This document shows, piece by piece, positions 28,470 to 37,425 of a stretch of DNA of 56,901 nucleotides. Position 1 is the first letter of the stretch. Every line of letters starts with the position of its first letter. The translations under genes were made by a program, and so were the position numbers. The stretch comes from Bacillota bacterium (lineage in GTDB: Bacteria; Bacillota; Clostridia; Oscillospirales; Ruminococcaceae), in assembly GCA_023415575.1 (NCBI GenBank), contig JAEZKF010000058.1:1-56901 (forward strand), written 5' to 3'. Under the pieces are notes generated by a model, which was given only the letters and a program-made list of their open reading frames with translations, made no database searches and was not told the origin of the DNA.

Positions 28470-28768
28470 AAAAGGCAGCACAGGCTGCCATTCGGTTTTA
28501 TCAGCGCAGGATATCCCCACTGTTCGGCGCGCGCTGTAAATACTATCCCACCTGTTCGGCTTATGCCTATACCGCCTTTGAGCGGTTCGGATTTGTAAAG
28601 GGCTTTATCCTGGCCGCCTGGCGCATTTTACGTTGTAACCCCTTTTCCCGTGGGGGAGTGGACTATGTGCCGGAGCGTTTTCGGGATGCGTTTACCAAAC
28701 GAAAACAAGGGCAGTCCCCCCAAATGGGGAATGACACCTGTAATAAACCCTACGGGGAGGATTGTTAG
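28463..28768 (+). CDS. yidD: Membrane protein insertion efficiency factor YidD
   Basis: 101 residues. YidD family signature: FYQRRISPLFGARCKYYPTC, SAYAYTAFERFG and AAWRILRCNPF, with the three conserved cysteines. A small membrane-surface protein that aids YidC-dependent insertion. It overlaps rnpA by 7 bp and abuts yidC. The C-terminal 25 residues after RGGVDYVPE are a variable polar tail. Confidence 0.95.
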   Translation: MLKKAAQAAIRFYQRRISPLFGARCKYYPTCSAYAYTAFERFGFVKGFILAAWRILRCNPFSRGGVDYVPERFRDAFTKRKQGQSPQMGNDTCNKPYGEDC

Positions 28769-29836
28769 ATGCAATTTATCTATACGGTATTCGGATATCC
28801 GCTCGGATGGATCATGTGGCTGTGCTACAAGATCATACCCTCCTATGGCGTCGCACTCATCCTCTTTACGCTGATTACAAAACTTCTGCTTTTGCCGCTT
28901 TCGGTTAAGCAGAAGAAGGCCACCGCGAAGATGGCCCTTTATCAGCCGAAGATTAACGAGATCAACAAGAAATACGCAAACGACAAGCAAAAGCAGCAGG
29001 AAGCGCTCATGAAGCTGTATGAGGAAGAGGGCTACAACCCCATGAGCGGTTGTCTGCCTGCCTTGATTCAGTTTCCCATCCTGTTCGGACTTATTGACGT
29101 TGTGTATAAGCCGATGACCCACCTTTTGCGCCTGCCCGCTGAAATCATCGAGCAGCTCAAAACCATCGGTCAGGGACTCGGCGTCAATATCGCCCAGCTT
29201 ACCGCTCAGCTTAACATTCTGGGCGCGTACAAGAAAGACCCGACACCCTTTGCAGCCGTTCCGGCTGAGTATCTGAATAAGCTCGGCTCCTTAAAGCTTG
29301 AGTTTTTGGGCATTGACTTTACCGCCATCCCCCAGCTTGCCCTGACGGTAGACGGCCACTTTAACTGGCTCATTCTTCTGCCCATCTGTTCAGGTCTTGC
29401 CGCGTTTGCACTGAGCTTTTACACCCAGCGTGCAAACCGTGTCGCCGGTCAGGATAATGCCGCAGCCGGCGGGTCTATGAAGACCATGATGTACATCATG
29501 CCCCTCTTTTCCGTGTTCATCGCCTTCTCCTTCCCCGCAGGGCTGAGCTTTTACTGGACATTGTCCTCTCTGTTTAGCCTCTTGCAGGAGTTCTTCTTAA
29601 GCAAGGTTTACAGCCCCGATAAGATGCTCGAACAGGCAAAGGCAGAGCAGGAGAAGCGCCGCGCAGCCCGCAAGACAGCAGCCAAGCGCGTTGTAACCAA
29701 AGAGGACGGCACTGCCGTAGAGCAGACCCTCTCTCAGAAAGAGCTTGACCGCATGCGCCTTGCCGAGGCGAGAAGACGCGATGCCGAAAAATACGGCGAA
29801 GAGTATGTTGAAGTAACGGATGATGATTTAAAGTAG
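28769..29836 (+). CDS. yidC: Membrane protein insertase YidC/OxaI family
   Basis: 355 residues, Gram-positive-type YidC without the large periplasmic domain. Membrane segments at about 8-50, 105-125, 205-225 and 235-275. The cytoplasmic segment KQKKATAKMALYQPKINEINKKYANDK and the conserved NPMSGCLPALIQFPILFGL are clear. A long charged tail (about 285-355) follows. It inserts membrane proteins with or without SecYEG. The start codon follows the yidD stop directly. GC-rich hairpin terminator downstream. Confidence 0.96.
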   Translation: MQFIYTVFGYPLGWIMWLCYKIIPSYGVALILFTLITKLLLLPLSVKQKKATAKMALYQPKINEINKKYANDKQKQQEALMKLYEEEGYNPMSGCLPALIQFPILFGLIDVVYKPMTHLLRLPAEIIEQLKTIGQGLGVNIAQLTAQLNILGAYKKDPTPFAAVPAEYLNKLGSLKLEFLGIDFTAIPQLALTVDGHFNWLILLPICSGLAAFALSFYTQRANRVAGQDNAAAGGSMKTMMYIMPLFSVFIAFSFPAGLSFYWTLSSLFSLLQEFFLSKVYSPDKMLEQAKAEQEKRRAARKTAAKRVVTKEDGTAVEQTLSQKELDRMRLAEARRRDAEKYGEEYVEVTDDDLK

Positions 29837-29900
29837 TCCTCAAGACGTCTTTATTATCATTCATTGGCAAATTGCACACCTGTACCTTGATTAGACAAGG

Positions 29901-29968
29901 ACCGTTCCTTCCGCGGATGCGGGCCTTGCCCGACTTTAACGCGAGACGGGAACGGTTCTTTTTGCTGT
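29901..29968 (+). terminator. Terminator of the rpmH-yidC operon
   Basis: Outer stem ACCGTTCC (29901-29908) with GGAACGGT (29949-29956) encloses a 40-nt GC-rich insert with its own pairing possibilities (CGGATGCGGGCC region), then TCTTTTTG. The unusually large loop suggests a branched structure rather than a simple hairpin. Confidence 0.75.
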
Positions 29969-30024
29969 TTTTTAACTGGGGTTAGACCCTGATGTTAACG
30001 AGAAGTTTTTATTGTTCATCGTAT

Positions 30025-30321
30025 ACACCTCATCAGTCTCGCTACGCTCGACAGACTTCTCAACGTCAAGAAAGCTCGACATTTGGGTGAAGAAAGTTTG
30101 AGATGTTTTAGCCATCTCCAGCACACCTCATCAGTCAGCCTGCGGCTGACAGCTTCTCAACGTCAAACAAGTTTGACGTACAAAGGAGAAGCCGCAAAAA
30201 GCCTTCTCCTATTAGGAGAAGGTGGCGCGTAGCGCCGGATGAGGTCTAATAGCAACCCATTTTGACCATGGGAAGAGTGGCGTAAAAGGCGAATTTCAAT
30301 TCACCATGCCCCGGATGAGGT
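30025..30321 (+). repeat. Mosaic palindromic repeat, locus 8 (nested copies)
   Basis: A broken left end (ACCTCATCAG at 30027 to about 30085) is followed by a complete copy (30125-30245) with GTCAGCC/GGCTGAC, ACGTCAAAC/GTTTGACGT, uninterrupted CTCCTATTAGGAG and GCGCGTAGCGC cassettes. A third right-end fragment (GGCGAATT/AATTCACC, CCGGATGAGGT) ends at 30321. It looks like repeated insertion or recombination of the same element. Confidence 0.86.
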
Positions 30322-30445
30322 ATTGAGAAAGCACCAGATAAGGTATTCCTTTAAATGAGTTTTCCCGAAAAAGCCTAAGCGCCACCTCGTTTGCGACTGT
30401 TTTCATGCAAAGAAAACGTATATACTAATAAAAATCAGCTTAAAA

Positions 30446-30567
30446 AATGCGCGGATGGATGATTGATATTCCGGCAAATTCGTAAGTGGGTCTTATGCGC
30501 TGTTTGCGGCAAAAACCGTGGTTTGGAGCGCTTGTACGATTGATTGTTCAAAAGCCATCCCCGCATT
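30446..30567 (+). ncRNA. Candidate structured RNA element upstream of jag
   Basis: Long-range pairing AATGCGcGGATGG (30446-30458) with CCATCCcCGCATT (30555-30567): 12 pairs and one C.C mismatch. Inside are further nested pairings: TTCGTA with TACGA, GCGCT with AGCGC and CGG with CCG. A TATACT about 20 bp upstream could be a -10. Two compact hairpins follow before the jag start (CTGCCG/CGGCAG and GCCGGC/GCCGGC, 30594-30642). I do not recognise a known RNA family. It may be a 5' leader element of jag or an independent RNA. Confidence 0.45.
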
Positions 30568-30655
30568 GAGATAGAAAAGTACAGATTGTGCTGCCGGATG
30601 TAAGGAATGCGGCAGCGGGCCGGCAACAAGCCGGCAGAATGGAGGGCTGTATCAA

Positions 30656-31504
30656 ATGCAAAGAGAGATCATCACTACAGGCAAAACCGTCGAAGAGGCG
30701 ATTGACTCGGCCTGTGAACAGCTTGGTATCACCAGAGAGGATGCGCAGTGGGAGATACTCGATCTTCCCAAAAAGAGCATGTTGGGACTTCGCAGCACGC
30801 CCGCTAGGGTTAAGGTGACCCACGTACAGACCAAAGTACAGTGTGCCCAGCAGTACCTTACCGATGTACTTGCAGCCATGGGCCTTGGCCACACCGAGAT
30901 TTCCGCAGCAGAACGTGAAGACGGCGTGACCTTTACGCTTGAGGGCGAGGGACTTGGCGTTATCATCGGCAGACGCGGCGAGACACTGGATGCACTCCAG
31001 TACCTGACCGGACTTGCTGCAAACAAGGTAGACGGTGACTACTTCAGAGTGACGATAGACAGCGGCCACTACCGCCAAAAGCGCGAAAAGACCCTGACCG
31101 ATTTGGCAGTGCGGCTAGCCAAAAACGCGGTGCGTTCCGGCAGAAGCAGTACGCTTGAGCCCATGAACCCCTATGAGCGCCGCATCATCCATTCCGCCGT
31201 TCAGACAGTAGAGGGAGCTACCTCCGCATCCTTTGGCGAGGAGCCGAACCGCAGGGTGGTTATCTCCTCCACAACTGCACCGCAAAGGCAGAACAATGCT
31301 CCCCGCGGACGCGGCGGCAAGAAGCCCTATGGCGATAAAAAGCCCCACGGCGACCGCAAGCCTTATTCGGGAGACCGCAAACCGCGCCCGGGTGATCGTG
31401 ACCGCAAGCGCAATGCAGCCCCCGCACCCAGCCAGCAGCCCAAGGCTGTCCCCACAAAGGACATAGAGGATAAGCCGCTGTACAGCAAGATTGAGCTGGA
31501 GTAA
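30656..31504 (+). CDS. jag: RNA-binding protein Jag/KhpB
   Basis: 282 residues. Jag_N domain (1-50, ending in KSMLGLRSTPARV), a KH domain (about 65-140, with GVIIGRRGETLDALQYL), an R3H domain (about 145-205, with MNPYERRIIHSAVQ), then a basic, repetitive 75-residue tail of KKPYGD/RKPYSGD/RKPRPGD units that probably binds RNA non-specifically. KhpB partners KhpA and regulates cell division and envelope genes in Firmicutes. The conserved neighbour yidC lies upstream, here separated by repeat locus 8 and a structured leader. GGAGGG precedes the ATG. Confidence 0.95.
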   Translation: MQREIITTGKTVEEAIDSACEQLGITREDAQWEILDLPKKSMLGLRSTPARVKVTHVQTKVQCAQQYLTDVLAAMGLGHTEISAAEREDGVTFTLEGEGLGVIIGRRGETLDALQYLTGLAANKVDGDYFRVTIDSGHYRQKREKTLTDLAVRLAKNAVRSGRSSTLEPMNPYERRIIHSAVQTVEGATSASFGEEPNRRVVISSTTAPQRQNNAPRGRGGKKPYGDKKPHGDRKPYSGDRKPRPGDRDRKRNAAPAPSQQPKAVPTKDIEDKPLYSKIELE

Positions 31505-31522
31505 CCTAATAAGAACACAAGC

Positions 31523-31548
31523 TCCCTCACACCATATGGTGTGGGGGA
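31523..31548 (+). terminator. Hairpin after jag
   Basis: Near-perfect 13-bp stem TCCCTCACACCAT/ATGGTGTGGGGGA (one G.T pair) 19 bp past the jag stop. No T-run follows, so termination is likely but not certain. Confidence 0.55.
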
Positions 31549-31758
31549 CTGTTGTATCGGTACGACATATTATTAAGCCCTTTGGGGTATGTGTTGACAC
31601 CTTAATGGCTTGATAACCCCAGCCTGCAGGAGTGTTGGGTTAATCGCAGTACATCAAGTTACAATACCTTTTACGGGGTTAAAAATGAATACCTACTGTA
31701 AAACGATGTTTAATTGATACATGATGTAAACAACCGTTTTTGATTTGAGGTGAAATGG

Positions 31759-33120
31759 ATGCAGGGAGATACCATAGCCGCCATTGCAACAGGCGGGGGC
31801 GGGGCAGGTCTTGGCGTAGTCCGCATATCCGGACCGGATGCCATACATGCGGCGGACGCGGTCTTTCGTGCGGCGAACGGCAAGAGCATAGTGGACGCAA
31901 AGGGATACACTGCCCGCTACGGCAGGGTATATGATGCTCAGGGCGACATCGACGAGGCGGTGGCGCTTATCTTCCGCGCGCCCAAAAGCTATACCGGCGA
32001 GGACGTAGTGGAGCTTTCCTGCCACGGCGGGCCGTACATTCTGCAGAGGGTTTTGCGCGCAGTGTATGCGCAGGGAGTTTCTCCTGCGGGGGCAGGCGAG
32101 TTCACCAAGCGCGCCTTTTTAAACGGCAAGATGGATTTGACCCAAGCCCAAGCCGTGTGTGATTTGATTGCGGCAAGCGGCGAACAGGCGGCGCGGGCAG
32201 CGCTATCTGCGCGCGACGGTGCATTGCACAAGGAGATTACCGCGCTTATTGACATACTTGTCACCCTTTCAAGCGATCTCGCCGCGTGGATTGACTTCCC
32301 CGATGAGGATGTACCCGCTGTGCAGGATAAGTCCATCAAAGACCGACTTGATTTGGTGTGTGCAAGGCTGGATGCCCTGCTGGAAAGCTTTGTGACAGGA
32401 CGCTATATCCGCGAGGGGATTCGGACTGCCATTGTGGGCAAGCCCAATGTCGGCAAGAGCACGCTGATGAACCTGCTTGCGGGAAGGAAGCGCAGTATTG
32501 TCACCGACATCCCCGGCACGACGCGGGATGTGGTGGAGGACACCGTGACAATCGGCGGCATTACCCTGCACCTGTGGGATACCGCGGGTATGCGGGAGAC
32601 CGATGATCCGGTGGAGAGCATGGGGGTGACCCTGGCAAAGGAGCGCCTTAACGCGGCTGACCTTGTGCTTGCGGTGTTTGACAGCTCGCAGGATTTAGCG
32701 CAGGAGGATATTGCCCTCATTGATGCCCTTGACAATACGCCCCGCATTGCGGTCATCAACAAGACCGATTTGGAGCAAAAACTAGACCGCGAGTATATCA
32801 GAAAGCACTTTATACGCACGGTGGAGATCAGCGCCGCCACAGGGCAAGGGGAAGAAGCTTTGCGGGATACCATTACTGAGCTATTCTCGGTGCATACCTT
32901 CGACCCCATGCGGGCAGTGCTTGCAGGCGAACGCCAGCGCGATTGTGCCCAGCGCGCCAGAACCCTGCTTGAGGAGGCCCGCGCAGGGCTGGGGCTTTCG
33001 CTTGATGCGGTGTATGTGAGCATCGACTGCGCGCTGGATGCCTTGATGGAGCTCACCGGTCAAAAGGCGAGCGAAGCGGTCATCGACAGTGTGTTCGAGC
33101 GCTTCTGCGTGGGTAAGTAA
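31759..33120 (+). CDS. mnmE: tRNA modification GTPase MnmE
   Basis: 453 residues from the ATG at 31759 (GAGG 8 nt upstream; a GTG three codons earlier lies next to that site). With MnmG it makes the cmnm5 group at U34 of certain tRNAs. N-terminal tetrahydrofolate-binding domain (GDTIAAIATGGGGAGLGVVR), helical domain and an inserted G domain with GKPNVGKST, DIPGTTRD, DTAG and NKTD. The C-terminal motif FERFCVGK supplies the conserved Cys. Its partner mnmG is 1.5 kb downstream. Confidence 0.97.
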   Translation: MQGDTIAAIATGGGGAGLGVVRISGPDAIHAADAVFRAANGKSIVDAKGYTARYGRVYDAQGDIDEAVALIFRAPKSYTGEDVVELSCHGGPYILQRVLRAVYAQGVSPAGAGEFTKRAFLNGKMDLTQAQAVCDLIAASGEQAARAALSARDGALHKEITALIDILVTLSSDLAAWIDFPDEDVPAVQDKSIKDRLDLVCARLDALLESFVTGRYIREGIRTAIVGKPNVGKSTLMNLLAGRKRSIVTDIPGTTRDVVEDTVTIGGITLHLWDTAGMRETDDPVESMGVTLAKERLNAADLVLAVFDSSQDLAQEDIALIDALDNTPRIAVINKTDLEQKLDREYIRKHFIRTVEISAATGQGEEALRDTITELFSVHTFDPMRAVLAGERQRDCAQRARTLLEEARAGLGLSLDAVYVSIDCALDALMELTGQKASEAVIDSVFERFCVGK

Positions 33121-33327
33121 CGCCCTTTTGAATGGAGAAGCAGAGCCATAAAATAGGATAGACCAGTCTAACATTTCCCCCGATTATCCAAAAAGGGTGG
33201 AAAACCTTTTGCGGTGTTTGTGATATCTTATGGAAATCCCTGCGTGCACTTGTATCTTTGCATCGAACTGGGTTATTATTAGTTTAGCTTACAATTAGCT
33301 TAACAACATGGCAACCATGACTACATC

Positions 33328-33367
33328 CGGACATGCCCTAACCCGAAAACGGGAAAGGGGATGTCCG
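33328..33367 (+). repeat. Symmetric three-step hairpin upstream of an unassigned gene
   Basis: CGGACAT/ATGTCCG outer stem, CCT/AGG middle, CCCG/CGGG top with an AAAA loop, 36 bp before the start of the next gene. No T-run, so probably not a terminator. It may be a leader RNA structure or a protein-binding palindrome. Confidence 0.5.
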
Positions 33368-33403
33368 TAAATTTGCCAACAGATTGATTTTGAGGAGAGC
33401 ATT

Positions 33404-34081
33404 TTGGCGATGAATTCATTCAGTAAGCTAGGCGAGATTACGGTGCTTTTTGTGGGAACTGACCTGCTGACGGAAGGTGCTATCCCTGAGTCGTTTTGCA
33501 TGATTGCATCCAGGCAGTACCGCACAATTCATTTGGAGCAAAAGTGTGCAAAGGACTACCGCCTGATTGACCACTTAAAAGAATTAAACCGTCCCGAGTG
33601 GCTTGAGGCTTGCAGGTCTGCCGATCTTGTGATTGTGCAGGAGCTGGGCGGTGCCGTAGGGGAGGATACCATGCGCGCGATAGAGGGGATTCGCGCCCTG
33701 CTTACACCCGACACCCCGATTTACTCCCTGATTACCGAGCTTGATTATCCCAAGAAGCTTGAAGCGACGGACAATCACTACTACATCTACGGCGGGTATG
33801 CCCACCACCTGTTGGTGGGTGGCGGGATACTATCATACGAGCAGCTACATAAGGCTGACACCCCGCTGCCGAACAAGCTCTATGGCTACCTTGTGGCCTG
33901 TGTGATGTACGGCACCCTGTTTTCGGTGGACTGCGAGATGTTTTCCGATGATTTTCTTCCGCCAGAGGAGATTCCGGGCGAGAGTGACCGCCTAAAGCGC
34001 GAGACCATGCGCCGCATCAAGCGCGCGGCGGGCATGGCGTGCGAGTTCTCCCGCGAGCATGCGATGATGCTGAATGTATAG
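33404..34081 (+). CDS. Protein of unknown function, possibly SGNH-hydrolase-like
   Basis: 225 residues with a TTG start at 33404 (GAGGAG 6 nt upstream). I do not recognise the family firmly. The layout, a starting strand ITVLFVGTDLL, a mid-strand SADLVIVQELGG, then TPIYSLITEL and a late YGYLVACVMYGTLF helix, recalls SGNH/DUF4886-type proteins. However, the usual catalytic GxS and DxxH motifs are not evident, so it may be a non-enzymatic relative. No signal peptide. Monocistronic, between mnmE and mnmG, followed by a terminator. Confidence 0.7.
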   Translation: MAMNSFSKLGEITVLFVGTDLLTEGAIPESFCMIASRQYRTIHLEQKCAKDYRLIDHLKELNRPEWLEACRSADLVIVQELGGAVGEDTMRAIEGIRALLTPDTPIYSLITELDYPKKLEATDNHYYIYGGYAHHLLVGGGILSYEQLHKADTPLPNKLYGYLVACVMYGTLFSVDCEMFSDDFLPPEEIPGESDRLKRETMRRIKRAAGMACEFSREHAMMLNV

Positions 34082-34138
34082 GGGAAGCCTATGTGATAAG
34101 AGGATAGTTTATGGGAGTCCCTTGTGATATGATGATAG

Positions 34139-34169
34139 CCTCACCCGAAAAAGGGTGGGGCTGTTTTTG
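34139..34169 (+). terminator. Terminator after the unassigned gene
   Basis: Stem CCTCACCC/GGGTGGGG around a GAAAAA loop, followed by CTGTTTTTG. Confidence 0.85.
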
Positions 34170-34191
34170 TGGGGGATTCATGCGGCGCAAA

Positions 34192-34442
34192 ACCTCATCT
34201 GGCGCTGTGTGCTACCTTGCTAGGACCTCATCTGACGCTGTTTGCTACCTTGCTAGGACCTCATCCGACGCTTCGCATGGCGAATCATAGATTCGCCTTA
34301 CACTCTTCCCAATGGCAAACGCAGTTTGCCATTTAGGAGAAGACTTTTTACTGGCTTCTCCTTTGTACGTCAAACTTGATTGACGTTGGTAAGCTTGTTT
34401 GACGTTGAGAAACTGTCAGCCAAAGGTTGACTGATGAGGTGT
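34192..34442 (-). repeat. Mosaic palindromic repeat, locus 9, with amplified end
   Basis: Reverse orientation. The ACCTCATCTG end is tandemly duplicated as a 33-bp unit (34192, 34225), then the full copy starts at 34258 with GGCGAATC/GATTCGCC, GGCAAAC/GTTTGCC, core, ACGTCAAAC-type and GTCAGCC/GGTTGAC cassettes, ending CTGATGAGGT. The stretch to the mnmG start holds nothing further except a partial left-end echo near 34475. Confidence 0.88.
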
Positions 34443-34658
34443 ACCGGAGAAGACTAATAATATAATGACTACCTAATGAGGTGTGCCCGAGAAAGCTGCC
34501 CTCACATTTTCTCTTGCCAGTTTTGCCCCCCTGCATTACAATAGGGAACGGAGCAGTCGATTGCAAAAGTCTCTATCGACAATCCATAAAGTGCGAATAA
34601 CCAATCTGATAACATACCATCATTTCTATAAGCCTTGAAAAAAGGGATGAAGAACAAA

Positions 34659-36533
34659 ATGCTAGAATATAACATGGGGCGTTTTGATGTTGCCGTCATA
34701 GGTGCAGGGCATGCGGGATGCGAGGCCGCCTTGGCTGCGGCTCGGCTCGGGGCGACCGTCGTGATGTTTACCCTGTCGCTGGATGCCATTGCAAATATGC
34801 CGTGCAACCCCTCAATTGGCGGAACGGGTAAGGGCCACCTTGTGCGGGAGCTGGATGCACTCGGCGGGGAGATGGGCAGGATAGCCGACCAAACCACCAT
34901 CCAAAGCCGGATGCTCAATCGCGGCAAGGGCCCCGCTGTGTACAGCCTGCGCGCCCAGATTGACCGTGCCCAGTACCACAATAGGATGAAGCGCGTTTTG
35001 GAGCAGACCCCGAACCTGTTTATCAAGCAGGCGGAGATCTGCGAGATTCGTGCGCAGGACGGCCGTGTTCACTCGGTGGTAACCCGCCTGGGTGCCGTGT
35101 ATGAGGTCAAGGCCGTCATCATCGCCACCGGCACCTACCTCGGCGGCAGGATCTATGTTGGGGATGCAAGCTACGAAAGCGGGCCGGACGGCTGTCAGGC
35201 GGCAGTTCAGCTGATAGAGAGTCTGCACGCCCTCGGTATTTCCACCCGCCGGTTTAAGACGGGTACACCCGGAAGACTTTTAAAAAGCAGCATCGACTTT
35301 TCTAAGCTCGAGGTTCAGGAGGGCGACGAGCCCGTCGAGCCCTTTTCCTTTGCCACCACAATCCCGCCCGAGAACAAGACGGTGTGCCATATCGCCTACA
35401 CCAACGCCCGCACCCATGAGATAATCAGGGCAAACCTTCACCGGTCGCCGATGTACAGCGGCAAGATTGAGGGCATCGGGGCCCGCTACTGCCCCAGTAT
35501 CGAGGACAAGGTGGTCAGGTTTGCCGATAAGGAGCGCCATCAAATATTCTTAGAGCCCATGGGCCTTGATACAGAGGAGATGTACCTACAGGGAATGAGC
35601 TCCTCGCTGCCCGAGGATGTGCAGGTAGAGATGTACCGGTCTATCAGCGGGCTTGAGCATATGCAGATGATGCGCAACGCCTATGCCATCGAGTACGATT
35701 GCTGCAACCCGCTTGATTTGCTGCCAACCTTGGAGTTTATTAAGGTCAAGGGCCTGTACGGAGCAGGTCAGTTTAACGGTACCTCCGGCTATGAGGAGGC
35801 AGCTGCCCAAGGCCTGATAGCAGGCATAAACGCAGCGCTCTCGGTGCAGGGGAAAGAGCCCCTCATCCTCGACCGCGGCAGCTCCTATATCGGAACCCTA
35901 ATCGACGATCTCACCAGCAAGGGCTGCATGGACCCCTACCGCATGATGACCTCGCGCTCGGAGTTTCGGCTTATCTTGCGTCAGGACAATGCGGACAAGC
36001 GCTTAACCCCGATTGGGTACAAAATCGGGCTTGTGTCCAAAGAGCGGTATGACGCCATGTGTGAAAAATACCGCATGGTGGAAGAGGAGATTGTCCGCCT
36101 TAATAAGGTGATTCTGCCGCCGAGCGAGGAGTTAAACAGCCTGCTTACACAAAACGCCACGGCCCCGCTTGTTACGGGAGCACGCCTTGCCGACCTTATT
36201 CGCCGCCCGCAGATTACCTACGAGATGCTCGCTCCTTTTGATAAAAACCGGCCCAATCTTCCACGTGCCGTGTGGGAGCAGGCGGAGATTGAGATAAAGT
36301 ACGAGGGCTACATCCGCCGCCAGCTTGCCCAGGTTGAGCAGATGCGCAGGTTAGAAGACCGCCCTCTTTCGCCGGATACCCCATACCATGAGATTGAAAA
36401 CCTGCGGCTGGAAGCCCGCGAAAAGCTATCCCGCGTAAGGCCGCTCAGCGTTGGTCAGGCATCCCGTATCTCGGGCGTAAACCCTGCCGATATCTCGGTG
36501 CTTTTGGTCTGGCTTGAAAAGAACAAGAAATAA
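34659..36533 (+). CDS. mnmG: tRNA uridine-5-carboxymethylaminomethyl modification enzyme MnmG
   Basis: FAD-dependent partner of MnmE. 624 residues from the ATG at 34659, chosen because MLEYNMGRFDVAVIGAGHAG aligns with the usual MnmG start; ATG 34647 and TTG 34635 are in frame. FAD-binding GAGHAGCEAA, then NPSIGGTGKGHLVREIDALGG-like segment (here RELDALGG), the conserved Cys in SYESGPDG...FKTGTPGRL and C-terminal helices. Length is that of the family. rsmG follows 11 bp later, as in most Firmicutes. Confidence 0.96.
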   Translation: MLEYNMGRFDVAVIGAGHAGCEAALAAARLGATVVMFTLSLDAIANMPCNPSIGGTGKGHLVRELDALGGEMGRIADQTTIQSRMLNRGKGPAVYSLRAQIDRAQYHNRMKRVLEQTPNLFIKQAEICEIRAQDGRVHSVVTRLGAVYEVKAVIIATGTYLGGRIYVGDASYESGPDGCQAAVQLIESLHALGISTRRFKTGTPGRLLKSSIDFSKLEVQEGDEPVEPFSFATTIPPENKTVCHIAYTNARTHEIIRANLHRSPMYSGKIEGIGARYCPSIEDKVVRFADKERHQIFLEPMGLDTEEMYLQGMSSSLPEDVQVEMYRSISGLEHMQMMRNAYAIEYDCCNPLDLLPTLEFIKVKGLYGAGQFNGTSGYEEAAAQGLIAGINAALSVQGKEPLILDRGSSYIGTLIDDLTSKGCMDPYRMMTSRSEFRLILRQDNADKRLTPIGYKIGLVSKERYDAMCEKYRMVEEEIVRLNKVILPPSEELNSLLTQNATAPLVTGARLADLIRRPQITYEMLAPFDKNRPNLPRAVWEQAEIEIKYEGYIRRQLAQVEQMRRLEDRPLSPDTPYHEIENLRLEAREKLSRVRPLSVGQASRISGVNPADISVLLVWLEKNKK

Positions 36534-36544
36534 GGAGAACTGCC

Positions 36545-37258
36545 ATGTCCGCCGTTACAGACATCCTCATACAAAAGGCCGCACCCTTCGGCATCACCTT
36601 TACCGATGCCCAGCTTGAACGGTTTAGTAAATACGCATCCTTCCTGCTTGATTGGAGCAGCCGCATGAACCTGACTGCCATCAAGGACGACGAGGGCATC
36701 GCGGTCAAGCATTTTTTGGACAGCATTCTGCTCACCCATGAGGTGCCGATAGAAAAGGGAGCAAGGCTTATTGATGTCGGCAGCGGGGCGGGCTTTCCGG
36801 GTGTTCCGGTAAAGATTATGCGCGAGGACATGAGCATCACCCTTGCCGACAGCACCAATAAGCGGATTACCTTTTTAACGGAGCTTCTAAAAGAACTCGG
36901 CCTTTCGGGTGAGGCCGTCCACACCCGGGCTGAAGACTTTGGCAATAACAAGGGCTACCGCGAGTGCTACGACATCGCCACCGCAAGAGCCGTTGCCCAC
37001 CTGCGCGAGCTCTCCGAATACTGCCTGCCCTTTGTCAAAGTCGGCGGGATATTCGCAGCGATGAAAAGCGGCAACATTGATGTGGAGCTGGAGGAATCCC
37101 AGCGGGCCATCAAGACCCTGGGCGGCAGGGTAGAGGAGATTAAGCGGTTTACCCTTCACGATGCTGGAGAGCGGTCGATTGTCGTCATTAAGAAAATATC
37201 GCAAACCCCGACAGGCTACCCGCGCACGGGAGCAAAAATGGCAAAATACCCGTTGTAA
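36545..37258 (+). CDS. rsmG: 16S rRNA m7G527 methyltransferase RsmG
   Basis: 237 residues. SAM-dependent methyltransferase (GidB) with RMNLTAI near 40, SAM-binding LIDVGSGAGFPGVPVKI, and motif ATARAVAHLRELSEYCLPFVKVGG. It methylates G527 of 16S rRNA; loss gives low-level streptomycin resistance in other bacteria. AAGGAGAA lies upstream. It is co-transcribed with mnmG. Confidence 0.97.
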   Translation: MSAVTDILIQKAAPFGITFTDAQLERFSKYASFLLDWSSRMNLTAIKDDEGIAVKHFLDSILLTHEVPIEKGARLIDVGSGAGFPGVPVKIMREDMSITLADSTNKRITFLTELLKELGLSGEAVHTRAEDFGNNKGYRECYDIATARAVAHLRELSEYCLPFVKVGGIFAAMKSGNIDVELEESQRAIKTLGGRVEEIKRFTLHDAGERSIVVIKKISQTPTGYPRTGAKMAKYPL

Positions 37259-37425
37259 CGTTTCGTGCCATGAGAGAATTTGTCATAAATTCGTGATAGA
37301 AAATACTGGAAATTAAGAGTTGATTATGTTAAACTAAGCACAGAGAAAGCGGACAGGCTTATCTGTGCTTTTGCTTTAAGACATGGCAGACAGTCAACCT
37401 GCCAAAAAGGCAAGGTGATTTTACC

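Noticed and set aside
28628..29122. Minus-strand 164-codon frame across yidD and yidC
   Set aside because: Antisense to two certain genes in a conserved operon.
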